Source: Planctomycetaceae bacterium (GTDB lineage Bacteria; Planctomycetota; Planctomycetia; Planctomycetales; Planctomycetaceae). Taken from it: a DNA stretch of 50,957 nucleotides. The notes under the pieces were generated by a model. That model had not been told where the DNA came from. It did not search any database and was given only the letters and a program-made list of their open reading frames with translations. The translations under genes were made by a program, and so were the position numbers. Shown piece after piece: positions 37,645-45,387 of this stretch. The stretch covers positions 1 through 50,957 of the forward strand of contig JADZEF010000166.1 in assembly GCA_020850695.1 (NCBI GenBank). The letters run 5' to 3'. Position 1 is the stretch's first letter. The number at the start of each line of letters is the position of its first letter.

Positions 37645-40600
37645 TCAGTGATCAGCGCCCGACGACACCAACTCGCGGCTTGATTCGGCACCCAGGCTGC
37701 TCAGAGCCGCAGCCTGGGTGCTGTCATGTTCCGTGCTTTCCTGCGACGCGTTTGTCATGCACGATGTCGCGAGCCGGCATCCGATTTCTGTCGCCAGTTC
37801 CCGATCGAGAATCTCGGCAGGAGGCAGCTCGGCGAAGACCTGTTCTCCTTCCACCCGCACGCGGAACGTCCGGATTCGATACTCCTCGCCTTGCAGCGAA
37901 TCACCCGAGACGAGCGAAAAAGTCCGCTTGTGAAGAGGACAGGCGACCTTCGGTTCCCCCTTCGAGTCACCAAGAATTCCGCGCGACAGGATGAAGGCCT
38001 TCTTGTGCGGGCACATGTTCTGCGTTGCATACCACTCGCCGCGGCTGTCGAAGCGATAGACGGCGATCTGCGACCGGCCGTACTTGATTGTGGCGCCGCC
38101 ATCTTTTGGGAAGTCCGACACCACACCGACGGGAACCCAGTGCAACGGAGTCGCACCCGAAGAGGTCGCACCCAGGGTGCGGCTTTGAGCACCCTGGGTG
38201 CCGGAGCAAGCCGTGTCCGTGCAATCTTTCAGCGAATGCTCGCCGTTCGATTCGGCACCCAGGCTGCTCCGAGCCGCAGCCTGGATGCTGCGCCGGAATT
38301 GTTCGAGCGAGACGAATTCCGACGGCCAGTCGGCGGGGCGCGTCTGCCCGCGCTCCGACACGATTTCGATATCGGGCTCCGTCGCTTCGGTGTTCATGAA
38401 CTGCCGGAACCACTTCCGCTTCTCGGGATTCCGCACGACCTCCGCCCACTCGCACTGGTAGGTGTCGACAAGCCGCTGCATCTGCCGCTCGAGATCGGCC
38501 CCGATGCCAAGCTTGTCGTGGACCACCACATCGCGGATGTGATCAATCCCCCCTTCGAGCTTCTCGCACCATACGGAGGTGCGGGTGAGGCGGTCTGCTG
38601 TGCTGATGTAGTACATCAGGAAGCGGTCGATGTATCGGACCGCCATTTCCTCATCGATGTCGGCGACGAGCAGTTCCGCATGCCGTGGCTTCGCTCCCCC
38701 GTTCCCGCAGACGTAGAGGTTGTAGCCGTTCTCGGTCGCCACCAGTCCCACGTCCTTGCATTGCGCTTCGGCGCACTCTCGAACGCATCCAGAGACCGCC
38801 AGCTTGAGCTTGTGCGGGGCGCGGATTCCCTTGTAGCGGTGCTCGATTCGAATGGCGAAACCGACCGAGTCCTGCACGCCGTATCGACACCACGTCGAAC
38901 CGACGCAGCTCTTCACAGTCCGGACCGCCTTGCCGTAAGCGTGCCCGCTTTCAAACCCTGCGTTGACCAGCCGCTCCCAGATATCGGGCAGTTGATCGAC
39001 GCGCGCGCCGAACATGTCGATCCGCTGGCCGCCGGTGATCTTCGTGTAGAGCCCGAACTCCTCGGCCACATCGGCGATGACCGCGAGCTTCGCCGGAGTG
39101 ATCTCGCCTCCCGGAACGCGCGGGACGACCGAATACGTTCCGCCGCGCTGGATGTTCGCCAGGAAGCGGTCGTTCGTGTCCTGCAGCGTCTGATGATCGG
39201 TCTCGAGGATGTCGTCATTCCAGAGGCTGGCGAGGATCGACGCCACAGCTGGCTTGCAGATTTCGCATCCTTGCCCGCGTCCGTGCAGGGCAAGGATGCG
39301 ATCGAACGTCCGCAACTCCTTCGTCCGGATGAGGGCGAAGAGCTCCGTCCTGGAGTACGCGAAATGCTCGCACAGATGATTGACGACCGCGCGGCCCGCC
39401 TTCTTCATCTCGAGATTGAAGAGATCGGCCACCATCGGAACGCATCCGCCGCAACCGGTTCCCGCGCGCGTGCAGCTCTTCACGGCGGCGACCGAATCGA
39501 GTGACTTCTCCCGGATAGCCGTGCAGATTGGTCCCTTGCTGACATTGTTGCAGGAGCAGACCTGGGCGGTGTCGGGTATCCCGTCGACGCCCCCCACAGT
39601 TGATTCACCGGCCTTGCCCACGATCAATTCGTGCGGCTTGAATGGCAGGGTTGCGCCCCCCTTCGCCAGCATCTGGAACGTCATGTATTCGGAAGCGTCC
39701 CCTACCAGCACGCCGCCGACGAGCCGCGACCCGTCCGGGCTGAAGAGCAGCTTCTTGTAGACGTTCGCGAACGGATCTTCGAAGGTGAGCGGAGTCGCAC
39801 GCTCGGCCGGCGCTTCGTAGTCGCCGAAGCTGGCGACGTCGATGCCCATCAGCTTGAGCTTGGTCGACATGTCCGCTGGAGCAAACCGGCGGATGCCTTC
39901 GGTCTCGGGCGACGCGGTCAGGTTCGACGCAACGATCTCGGCCATTTCGTAGCCGGGAGCGACCAGTCCATAAACCATGCCGCTGTGCAACGCACATTCG
40001 CCGATGGCATAGATCGACCGGTCGGATGTCTGCAGCAGATCGTCGACGGCAATCCCTCCGCGCTGGCCGAGAGTCAGTCCGCTCTCCTTCGCGATGTCGT
40101 CCCGTGGACGGATGCCGGCCGAGACGATGATCATCTCGACGGGGAGCGTCTGGCCGTCATTGAATTCGAGCCCCTCGACCCGCGTGCTTCCCAGGACCTG
40201 CTTCGTTCCCTTGTTGAGATGCACACGAACCCCGAGCTGCTCGATTTTCCGCACCAGAACGCGCGAGCCGGTTTCATCCACCTGCCGAGGCATCAGCCGC
40301 GGGGCGAACTCGACGACATGCGTTTCGAGTCCCAGGTCAAACGCCGCCTTGGCCGCTTCGAGTCCCAGCAGCCCGCCGCCGATCACCGCGCACCGCTTCG
40401 CCTTCCCCGCATATTCGATGATGTGCTTCAGGTCTTCGATGGTGCGGTAGACGAACACTCCCTTCAGATTGATCCCCGGGACGTTGGGAACGAACGGGTA
40501 CGAGCCGGTCGCCAGGACGGCGACGTCGTAGCGGATCTGGACGTGCTTGGAAGAGTGGACGACCTGTCGGGCACGATCGATGCGGCACGCGCGGTCGCCG

Positions 40601-40854
40601 AGGTGCAGCTCGACGCCGTGCTCGGCGTACCATTCGCGGCGGGCGAGCAGCAGTCGCTCGGCATCGCGATGGGCGAAGAAAGACGTGAGGCCGACGCGGT
40701 CATACGCGGCCCGCGGCTCTTCGCAGAACGTGACAATGCGGTAGCGTCGCTCGACGTCGAATTCGACGAGTTTTTCGCAGAACCGCTGTCCGACCATTCC
40801 GTTGCCGATGACGACAACGGTCTTCCGTTGATCGCTGCTCTCAGTGGCGGTCAT
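37645..40854 (-). CDS. nirBD: Nitrite reductase, NirB-NirD fusion
   Basis: This NADH-dependent assimilatory enzyme reduces nitrite to ammonium. NirB occupies about 1-850: FAD/NAD(P) domain (VVVIGNGMVGQRF at 13-25, CAVIGGGLLGLEAA at 155-168), a BFD-like [2Fe-2S] site (C433, C435, C468, C471), a second BFD-like region (C495, C530, C533), and the siroheme/[4Fe-4S] ligands C650, C656, C690 and C694. NirD, a Rieske-like domain, covers about 903-1015, with NMCPHKKAF and VACPLHKRTF as its C-x-H and C-x2-H motifs. NirB and NirD are normally separate genes or subunits. The linker (857-899) and the tail (1046-1059) are encoded by palindromic repeats. The gene follows the narK-type gene by 223 bp on the same strand. 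Confidence 0.95.
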   Translation of the reverse strand: MTATESSDQRKTVVVIGNGMVGQRFCEKLVEFDVERRYRIVTFCEEPRAAYDRVGLTSFFAHRDAERLLLARREWYAEHGVELHLGDRACRIDRARQVVHSSKHVQIRYDVAVLATGSYPFVPNVPGINLKGVFVYRTIEDLKHIIEYAGKAKRCAVIGGGLLGLEAAKAAFDLGLETHVVEFAPRLMPRQVDETGSRVLVRKIEQLGVRVHLNKGTKQVLGSTRVEGLEFNDGQTLPVEMIIVSAGIRPRDDIAKESGLTLGQRGGIAVDDLLQTSDRSIYAIGECALHSGMVYGLVAPGYEMAEIVASNLTASPETEGIRRFAPADMSTKLKLMGIDVASFGDYEAPAERATPLTFEDPFANVYKKLLFSPDGSRLVGGVLVGDASEYMTFQMLAKGGATLPFKPHELIVGKAGESTVGGVDGIPDTAQVCSCNNVSKGPICTAIREKSLDSVAAVKSCTRAGTGCGGCVPMVADLFNLEMKKAGRAVVNHLCEHFAYSRTELFALIRTKELRTFDRILALHGRGQGCEICKPAVASILASLWNDDILETDHQTLQDTNDRFLANIQRGGTYSVVPRVPGGEITPAKLAVIADVAEEFGLYTKITGGQRIDMFGARVDQLPDIWERLVNAGFESGHAYGKAVRTVKSCVGSTWCRYGVQDSVGFAIRIEHRYKGIRAPHKLKLAVSGCVRECAEAQCKDVGLVATENGYNLYVCGNGGAKPRHAELLVADIDEEMAVRYIDRFLMYYISTADRLTRTSVWCEKLEGGIDHIRDVVVHDKLGIGADLERQMQRLVDTYQCEWAEVVRNPEKRKWFRQFMNTEATEPDIEIVSERGQTRPADWPSEFVSLEQFRRSIQAAARSSLGAESNGEHSLKDCTDTACSGTQGAQSRTLGATSSGATPLHWVPVGVVSDFPKDGGATIKYGRSQIAVYRFDSRGEWYATQNMCPHKKAFILSRGILGDSKGEPKVACPLHKRTFSLVSGDSLQGEEYRIRTFRVRVEGEQVFAELPPAEILDRELATEIGCRLATSCMTNASQESTEHDSTQAAALSSLGAESSRELVSSGADH
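37688..37721. repeat. Hairpin repeat A, inside nirBD tail
   Basis: Perfect 13-bp inverted repeat, GCACCCAGGCTGC then GCAGCCTGGGTGC, with an 8-base loop. It lies in frame near the C-terminus of NirBD and encodes TQAAALSSLGAESS. Confidence 0.9.
38168..38201. repeat. Hairpin repeat D, inside nirBD linker
   Basis: GCACCCAGGGTGC (38168-38180) and GCACCCTGGGTGC (38189-38201) form a 13-bp inverted repeat with an 8-base loop. It encodes part of the NirB-NirD linker (GTQGAQSRTLGATS). Confidence 0.9.
38255..38288. repeat. Hairpin repeat B, inside nirBD linker
   Basis: GCACCCAGGCTGC (38255-38267) with GCAGCCTGGATGC (38276-38288), one mismatch, 8-base loop. It encodes IQAAARSSLGAESN, nearly the same peptide as repeat A. 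Confidence 0.9.
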
Positions 40855-40893
40855 GTCACGCTCCGTGGGATTCTGCTTCGCACGCGTTGCACC

Positions 40894-40945
40894 GAATGAG
40901 TCGCACCCAGGGTGCAGCTCGGGGCACCCTGGGTGCGACTCATTC
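40894..40945. repeat. Hairpin repeat E, between nirBD and narK
   Basis: A perfect 22-bp inverted repeat (40894-40915 with 40924-40945) around an 8-base loop. Its inner 13 bp equal those of repeat D. It lies 40 bp upstream of the nirBD start codon. Confidence 0.9.
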
Positions 40946-41022
40946 GACTCGCGTTGTCCTCGACGGCTTTACCGACAACGCTTGCGAGAAATGAATGGAG
41001 AGATCGAATCGTCTCTGCTTCG

Positions 41023-41056
41023 GCACCCAGGCTGCTCAAAGCCGCAGCCTGGGTGC
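41023..41056. repeat. Hairpin repeat C, after the narK stop
   Basis: GCACCCAGGCTGC (41023-41035) and GCAGCCTGGGTGC (41044-41056), perfect, 8-base loop. It begins 22 bp downstream of the narK stop and matches repeat A. There is no T-run, so termination is possible but not shown. Confidence 0.9.
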
Positions 41057-41077
41057 GCGGGGCGCGCCACGGCCGGC

Positions 41078-42457
41078 CTAAGACGCCGCGGAGGGCTCAA
41101 GCGACACGGGCATCGGGGGCGTCGCGCCTGTTGCGACGCTGCCGATCCGCGCTTCTTCTTCCGCTTCGGCGCTGAAGGTCACTGCGAAGGCGCTGAACGA
41201 GCAGATCGTGACGATGGCTCCCAGCAACAGCAGTGCGGTCGGCCAGGAGATGGTGTTGAGCTTGAACAGGAAGCCGGCCGCGACAGCACCCGCGTTTCCT
41301 CCCGCCCCCACGATGCCCGAGACCGAGCCCAGCGCCCGGCGATTGATGAACGGAACGACCGAGTACGTCGCTCCGTTCGACATCTTCACGAACAGGCCGG
41401 TCACAATCAGCGCGGGGATGGCAACAGCGAGCGTGCGGGCCTGGGAGAAGAACATCAGTCCCAGCCCCTCGCAGAACAGCGCGAGGAACAGCCATTTCAC
41501 GCGGCCCGCCAGGCCCCATCGGGCTCCCAGTCGATCGGCGATGATTCCCCCCAGCGCCCGGGCGAAGATGTTCATCCCGCCGAACAGTCCGGCGATGAGG
41601 CCGGCCGTTCGCAGGGCGTCACGCGGGTCGACACGCTTGAGCTCGTCAAAGTTGTCGAGAAAGTAGAGAGCGGCGACGTTGTCGAGCGTCAGTTCCATGC
41701 CGAAGCACGCCGCATACACGACGAAGAGCGCCCAGACGCGACGATCGCGGCATGCCTCGCCGAAAGTCCCGTGACTCGATCGAACCGGCGGCATCCGCCC
41801 GGCGGCGCGCAAGTCGCGATAGTTGCCCTCGGGGGTGTCCTGCGTGAAGAAGTAATAGGCGACTCCGGTCAGTGCACAGACCGCTCCGGCGATGACCATC
41901 GCCATCCGCCAGCCTTGGGCGTCCGACAGTCCACACGTGCCAACGAGGAACGCGAAAAGCAGGGGCATCACCATCTGCGTGACACCGCCGCCGAGGTTTC
42001 CCCATCCCGCAGCCGTTGCGTTCGCCGTTCCGACGCAGTGGGGAGCGAACATCACGGAGGTGTGATACTGCGTGATGACGAACGACGCTCCGATCGCTCC
42101 GATGAGGACGCGGAACAGCAGGAAAGTCTCGAACCGCTCAGCCAGACCGATGCCCATCACGGGGAGTGAGCCCAGCAGCAGCAACCCGGTATAGCAGAGC
42201 CGCGGGCCGATGCGGTCGCAGAGCCAGCCGATGAGCAGGCGGGCCAAGACCGTCAGAACGACCGACCCGATGATGCACCAGCCGACCTGGTCGCGGGTCA
42301 GCGACATCTCTTCGCGGACGACGCTCATCAGCGGAGCGATGCCGAACCACGCGAAGAAGCACAGGAAAAACGCGATCCACGTCATGTGGAAAGCCCGCAT
42401 CGCGGGAGTCGTAAGGCTCAGCAGCTCGATTCGCGTCGCACGTCCCTGGGGGGTCAT
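41078..42457 (-). CDS. narK: NarK/NasA family nitrate-nitrite transporter
   Basis: This 459-residue major-facilitator protein has twelve predicted membrane segments and belongs to the nitrate/nitrite porter family. Family signatures are TAAGWGNLGGGVTQMVMP (about 146-163) and GIVGAGGNAGAVAAGF (about 384-399). It imports nitrate for the reductases encoded downstream, probably by proton symport or nitrate/nitrite exchange. ATG 42457 begins MTPQGRATRIELLSL; only a weak GGGA precedes it. It is first in the minus-strand order narK-nirBD-anchor-nitrate reductase, and its start faces the two-component genes across a 376-bp gap. Confidence 0.93.
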   Translation of the reverse strand: MTPQGRATRIELLSLTTPAMRAFHMTWIAFFLCFFAWFGIAPLMSVVREEMSLTRDQVGWCIIGSVVLTVLARLLIGWLCDRIGPRLCYTGLLLLGSLPVMGIGLAERFETFLLFRVLIGAIGASFVITQYHTSVMFAPHCVGTANATAAGWGNLGGGVTQMVMPLLFAFLVGTCGLSDAQGWRMAMVIAGAVCALTGVAYYFFTQDTPEGNYRDLRAAGRMPPVRSSHGTFGEACRDRRVWALFVVYAACFGMELTLDNVAALYFLDNFDELKRVDPRDALRTAGLIAGLFGGMNIFARALGGIIADRLGARWGLAGRVKWLFLALFCEGLGLMFFSQARTLAVAIPALIVTGLFVKMSNGATYSVVPFINRRALGSVSGIVGAGGNAGAVAAGFLFKLNTISWPTALLLLGAIVTICSFSAFAVTFSAEAEEEARIGSVATGATPPMPVSLEPSAAS

Positions 42458-42833
42458 GGCAATCCCGGATCTTCAAAACGAGAGCCGGGGAGCGCGCCGG
42501 TTCTCGAAGCCGGAGAGCACTCAAGCAGTGAAAATGCCGGGCTGCGAAAAGTCGTCCGATTTGTTCGGGAACCCGAAGCGCGTGCGTCCCGCTCGTGCTT
42601 TCCTGGGCCGACTTATTGCCCGCCGTGGAGGCACGTTTGTGGACAAACCGGGCAGAATCGGGACGATGACTCCTATCGACCGGGCTGCGGGAGACGTGAC
42701 GGATCAGTTGGACAAACATCGGTGAGATCTCTGGTTACGGCCGTCGAACGAAGCTCCATTCATCGAACCGGGCATTTGGAACGGCGTTTTCAGAACAACG
42801 TTCCGCACCCGATCGCCTTGCGCCAGGTGATTC
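42458..42833. promoter_or_regulatory. Divergent regulatory region, narK / histidine kinase
   Basis: This 376-bp gap without a gene holds the promoters for the nitrate operon (minus) and the two-component pair (plus). The 9-bp word TGGACAAAC occurs at 42640-42648 and 42709-42717, the same way round, 69 bp apart. The first copy is part of a dyad, GTTTGTGGACAAAC (42635-42648). These are candidate binding sites for the FixJ-type regulator. I can place no firm -35/-10 pair. Confidence 0.5.
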
Positions 42834-44417
42834 GTGACGGATTCCTGCCCATTACCTCTCGAGCAAACGACGAATCCGCAGGTCGCGGACGAACAAGAAG
42901 TGGCGCGGCTCCTTCAGCGGTTGGGACGACGCTACTCTCTTGTCCTTGGCGCCGTGGCGTTACTGGTCCTGCTCGATCAGGCGGTTCTGCAGCCGATGCT
43001 GGTCCGGCTGGCCGGATACGCTCCCGTCATCAACCTGGCCGGTCGCCAGCGCATGCTGAGCCAGAAGATCGCCAAGACGGCATTGGCAATCGAACGCGGG
43101 GAATCCGCCGAGGCAGCTTCTCTGCACCGCGTTCTCCAGGAGGATCTCGCCGAGTGGCAGCGCGTCCATGATGGGCTTCGGCAGGGGGACGACGTGCTGG
43201 GACTTCCGGTCGCCAATTCCGAGGAGATCGTGGCGGGGTTCAAGGCCATGGAATCGAGCTACATCGGAATGCGCGATCCCGCACTGCGGATCGCCGGGGG
43301 GAACGCACCGCCCGTCGACACACGAGACGACCGCAGCGCCGTCAATAAGACCGTGACCTCCCTGCTGGTGGCCGAATCTCAGTATCTGGCGCAAATGGAT
43401 CGCATCGTCAAGCTCTTCGAGTCGCACGCCCGCGGCCAGGTGACGAGGCTGAGGATTCTCGGCCTCTCGATTACCGGTGCGGTACTGGCCCTGATGGCTG
43501 GGCTTGGCTCTCTGGTGGTCCGCCCGGCGTCGACCGTCATCCGTGAGCAACTCCAGGAACTCGCTTCCAGTCGGCGGTCGTTGAGTCTCGCTCATGAGCA
43601 GTCGGAAGCGCGGGTGGTCGAACGGACGCGACAATTGTCCGAAATGAATGACACCCTCCGACAGGAAATGCGCGACCGCCAACGGGCCGAAGAACAGGCG
43701 CGACAGACGCTCACGCAATTGGCCCATGTCGCGCGGGGGCACGCCGTGGGACAGCTGGCCACTGGTTTGGCTCACGAGCTCAATCAGCCTCTCGGAGCCA
43801 TCAGCAATTCTGCCGAGGCCGCAGAACTTGTCCTCAGACGCGAGGCCCCGGACATTCCTTCCGCAACGAAGGCGCTCCAGCGCATCCGCGATGCGGCATT
43901 GCGAGCGGGCGTGATCATTCGACGACTGAGAAACTTTCTTCGACCGGCGGCCCGAGTCCGGACAATCGTCGCGCTGAACTCTCTGGTCGCGGAAGTCGTC
44001 GAGTTCTGCGGCCCCGAATGCCGTCAGTGTGGCGTATCCGTGACTGTTGATTTGTCACCTGACAATCCATCCGTCGAGGTCGACCCCATTCAGATTCAAC
44101 AGGTGCTGGTCAACCTGCTTCAGAACGCGATGCAGGCGTTGCATGAGGTTCCAGCAAACGCACGTCTAGTGACCTTCCGCACATCATGCGTGGAAAACCT
44201 CGCCTTGGTGACGGTCGAAGATACTGGTCCGGGCTTCACTATGGATCCGACTGTGGCATTCGCCGTGTTGACGACCTCACGGCCTGACGGGCTGGGGATG
44301 GGACTGTCGATCAGCCGATCCATTGTTCATGATCACGCTGGTTCAATTCAGATCCACTCCTCGCCCGGGCGGGGTGCCTGCGTTCAGTTCACTCTGCCCT
44401 TTGTACGGACCTCATGA
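42834..44417 (+). CDS. Histidine kinase with NarX/PilJ-type sensor
   Basis: This 527-residue membrane sensor kinase has membrane segments at about 36-53 and 207-228 that enclose a periplasmic helical sensor. The first sensor helix, PVINLAGRQRMLSQKIAKTA (64-83), matches the P-box region of NarX/NarQ and the PilJ-type N-terminal module, which in NarX binds nitrate. A coiled coil (about 235-295) leads to HisKA with H314 in GLAHELNQPLGAISN, and HATPase_c with N431 (NLLQNAMQAL), DTGPGF (463-468) and GLGMGLSIS. The output half is FixL/NtrB-like, not NarX-like. The start is GTG 42834, preceded by AGGTG; its stop overlaps the next gene (ATGA). It is beside the nitrate operon, so nitrate or nitrite is the likely signal. 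Confidence 0.88.
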   Translation: MTDSCPLPLEQTTNPQVADEQEVARLLQRLGRRYSLVLGAVALLVLLDQAVLQPMLVRLAGYAPVINLAGRQRMLSQKIAKTALAIERGESAEAASLHRVLQEDLAEWQRVHDGLRQGDDVLGLPVANSEEIVAGFKAMESSYIGMRDPALRIAGGNAPPVDTRDDRSAVNKTVTSLLVAESQYLAQMDRIVKLFESHARGQVTRLRILGLSITGAVLALMAGLGSLVVRPASTVIREQLQELASSRRSLSLAHEQSEARVVERTRQLSEMNDTLRQEMRDRQRAEEQARQTLTQLAHVARGHAVGQLATGLAHELNQPLGAISNSAEAAELVLRREAPDIPSATKALQRIRDAALRAGVIIRRLRNFLRPAARVRTIVALNSLVAEVVEFCGPECRQCGVSVTVDLSPDNPSVEVDPIQIQQVLVNLLQNAMQALHEVPANARLVTFRTSCVENLALVTVEDTGPGFTMDPTVAFAVLTTSRPDGLGMGLSISRSIVHDHAGSIQIHSSPGRGACVQFTLPFVRTS

Positions 44418-45091
44418 CTCAAAGCACGCGTGCAATCACCTTGCCGCCGACGGTCTTCGTTGTTGACGATGACGACGACCTGCGCGAATCGCTCGTCCTC
44501 TTAATCGAAGCTCTCGGGTTTGCCGTGCGCAGTTTCGCGGACGGCGAAGAGTTCCGTCGGACCTATGACGGTATCACTCCAGGTTGCCTCCTCCTCGACG
44601 TCTGGCTGCCGACGCGCTCCGGAATCGAGCTTTACGAGCAGCTTCTTCAAGAGGGGAAGCGGCTGCCGGTGATCTTCATGACGGCGCACGCCGACGTCTC
44701 GACCGCCGGTGCCGCGATGAAGACGGGAGCCATTGAATTCCTGGAAAAACCGTTCGACCGCGTGATGCTGCTCGACCGAATACGAAAGGCGATTGAGCTG
44801 GACGAACAGTGGCGACAGCGCGAATCCGAGTTTCGGGCCCTCGATGTGCAGATCGCCGCGCTCACTTCAACAGATCGTGAAACGTTGGCACTCCTGACTC
44901 AGGGGCATTCCAATAAGAGCATCGCCGCACGACTTTTGATCTCAGAGCGAGCCGTGGAACTCCGCCGTTCACGCCTCATGCAGCGGTTGGGGGCGAAGAC
45001 GCTCGCCGAACTTCTTGACCTGACCATCACTCATCGCGTGCTGGACGAAGTCCGATTCCTCACTGGACAACCACTGGTCCCACGAAGATAG
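44414..45091 (+). CDS. FixJ-type response regulator
   Basis: This is a 225-residue two-domain regulator. The receiver domain (13-125) has the acid pocket VVDDDDD (16-22), phospho-acceptor D62 in LLLDVWLP, T90 and K112. The LuxR/FixJ helix-turn-helix (about 146-205) has TSTDRETLALLTQGHSNKSI and ERAVELRRSRLMQRLGAKTL. The ATG overlaps the kinase stop (ATGA), so the pair is translationally coupled. It most likely binds DNA after phosphorylation by the kinase and controls the divergent nitrate genes. Confidence 0.92.
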   Translation: MTQSTRAITLPPTVFVVDDDDDLRESLVLLIEALGFAVRSFADGEEFRRTYDGITPGCLLLDVWLPTRSGIELYEQLLQEGKRLPVIFMTAHADVSTAGAAMKTGAIEFLEKPFDRVMLLDRIRKAIELDEQWRQRESEFRALDVQIAALTSTDRETLALLTQGHSNKSIAARLLISERAVELRRSRLMQRLGAKTLAELLDLTITHRVLDEVRFLTGQPLVPRR

Positions 45092-45302
45092 CTCGACGGC
45101 GAGCTCTCGTCGTTAAGCCCGAATGGTCGTGTCCCGTGTCATCGGTGCGACCAGGCCGACCCCGCCGTTCCGATAATCGTCAGTTCCCGGCGTTCCACCG
45201 GTTTCCAAGCGGGAACCCAATCGGTATAGTGCGTGTCTGTCGTCTATCGGAGAGCTGGAGGCTCGACGAACGAGCGAGGTTGACGCGGTGAGGCGACATT
45301 CA

Positions 45303-45387
45303 GCCGGAGTGGCGGAACTGGCAGACGCGCCGGATTCAAAATCCGGTTCCCTTAACGGGAGTGTGGGTTCGACCCCCTCCTCCGGCA
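45303..45387 (+). tRNA. tRNA-Leu (anticodon CAA)
   Basis: The 85-base sequence folds with acceptor GCCGGAG/CTCCGGC, a D arm, anticodon stem CCGGA/TCCGG around the loop TTCAAAA (anticodon CAA), a long variable arm GTTCCCTTAACGGGAGT, and the T arm GTGGGTTCGACCCCC. The discriminator base is A at 45387, and CCA is not encoded. The next gene on the opposite strand ends inside this tRNA, and a putative integrative element follows its 3' end, so the tRNA is a likely integration site. Confidence 0.97.

Noticed and set aside
37688-41056. CRISPR-like array
   Set aside because: Repeats are palindromic, irregularly spaced by 50 bp to 2.6 kb, partly inside coding sequence, and no cas gene is present.
42605-42619. 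Possible sigma-54 promoter (GGGCCGACTTATTGC)
   Set aside because: It has GG-N10-GC and TTGC but a poor -24 element, and the neighbouring regulator has no sigma-54 activation domain.
45360-45387. Second attachment site matching the tRNA 3' end
   Set aside because: I looked for a second copy of the T-arm/acceptor part between 45388 and the edge and saw none; it would lie outside the window.
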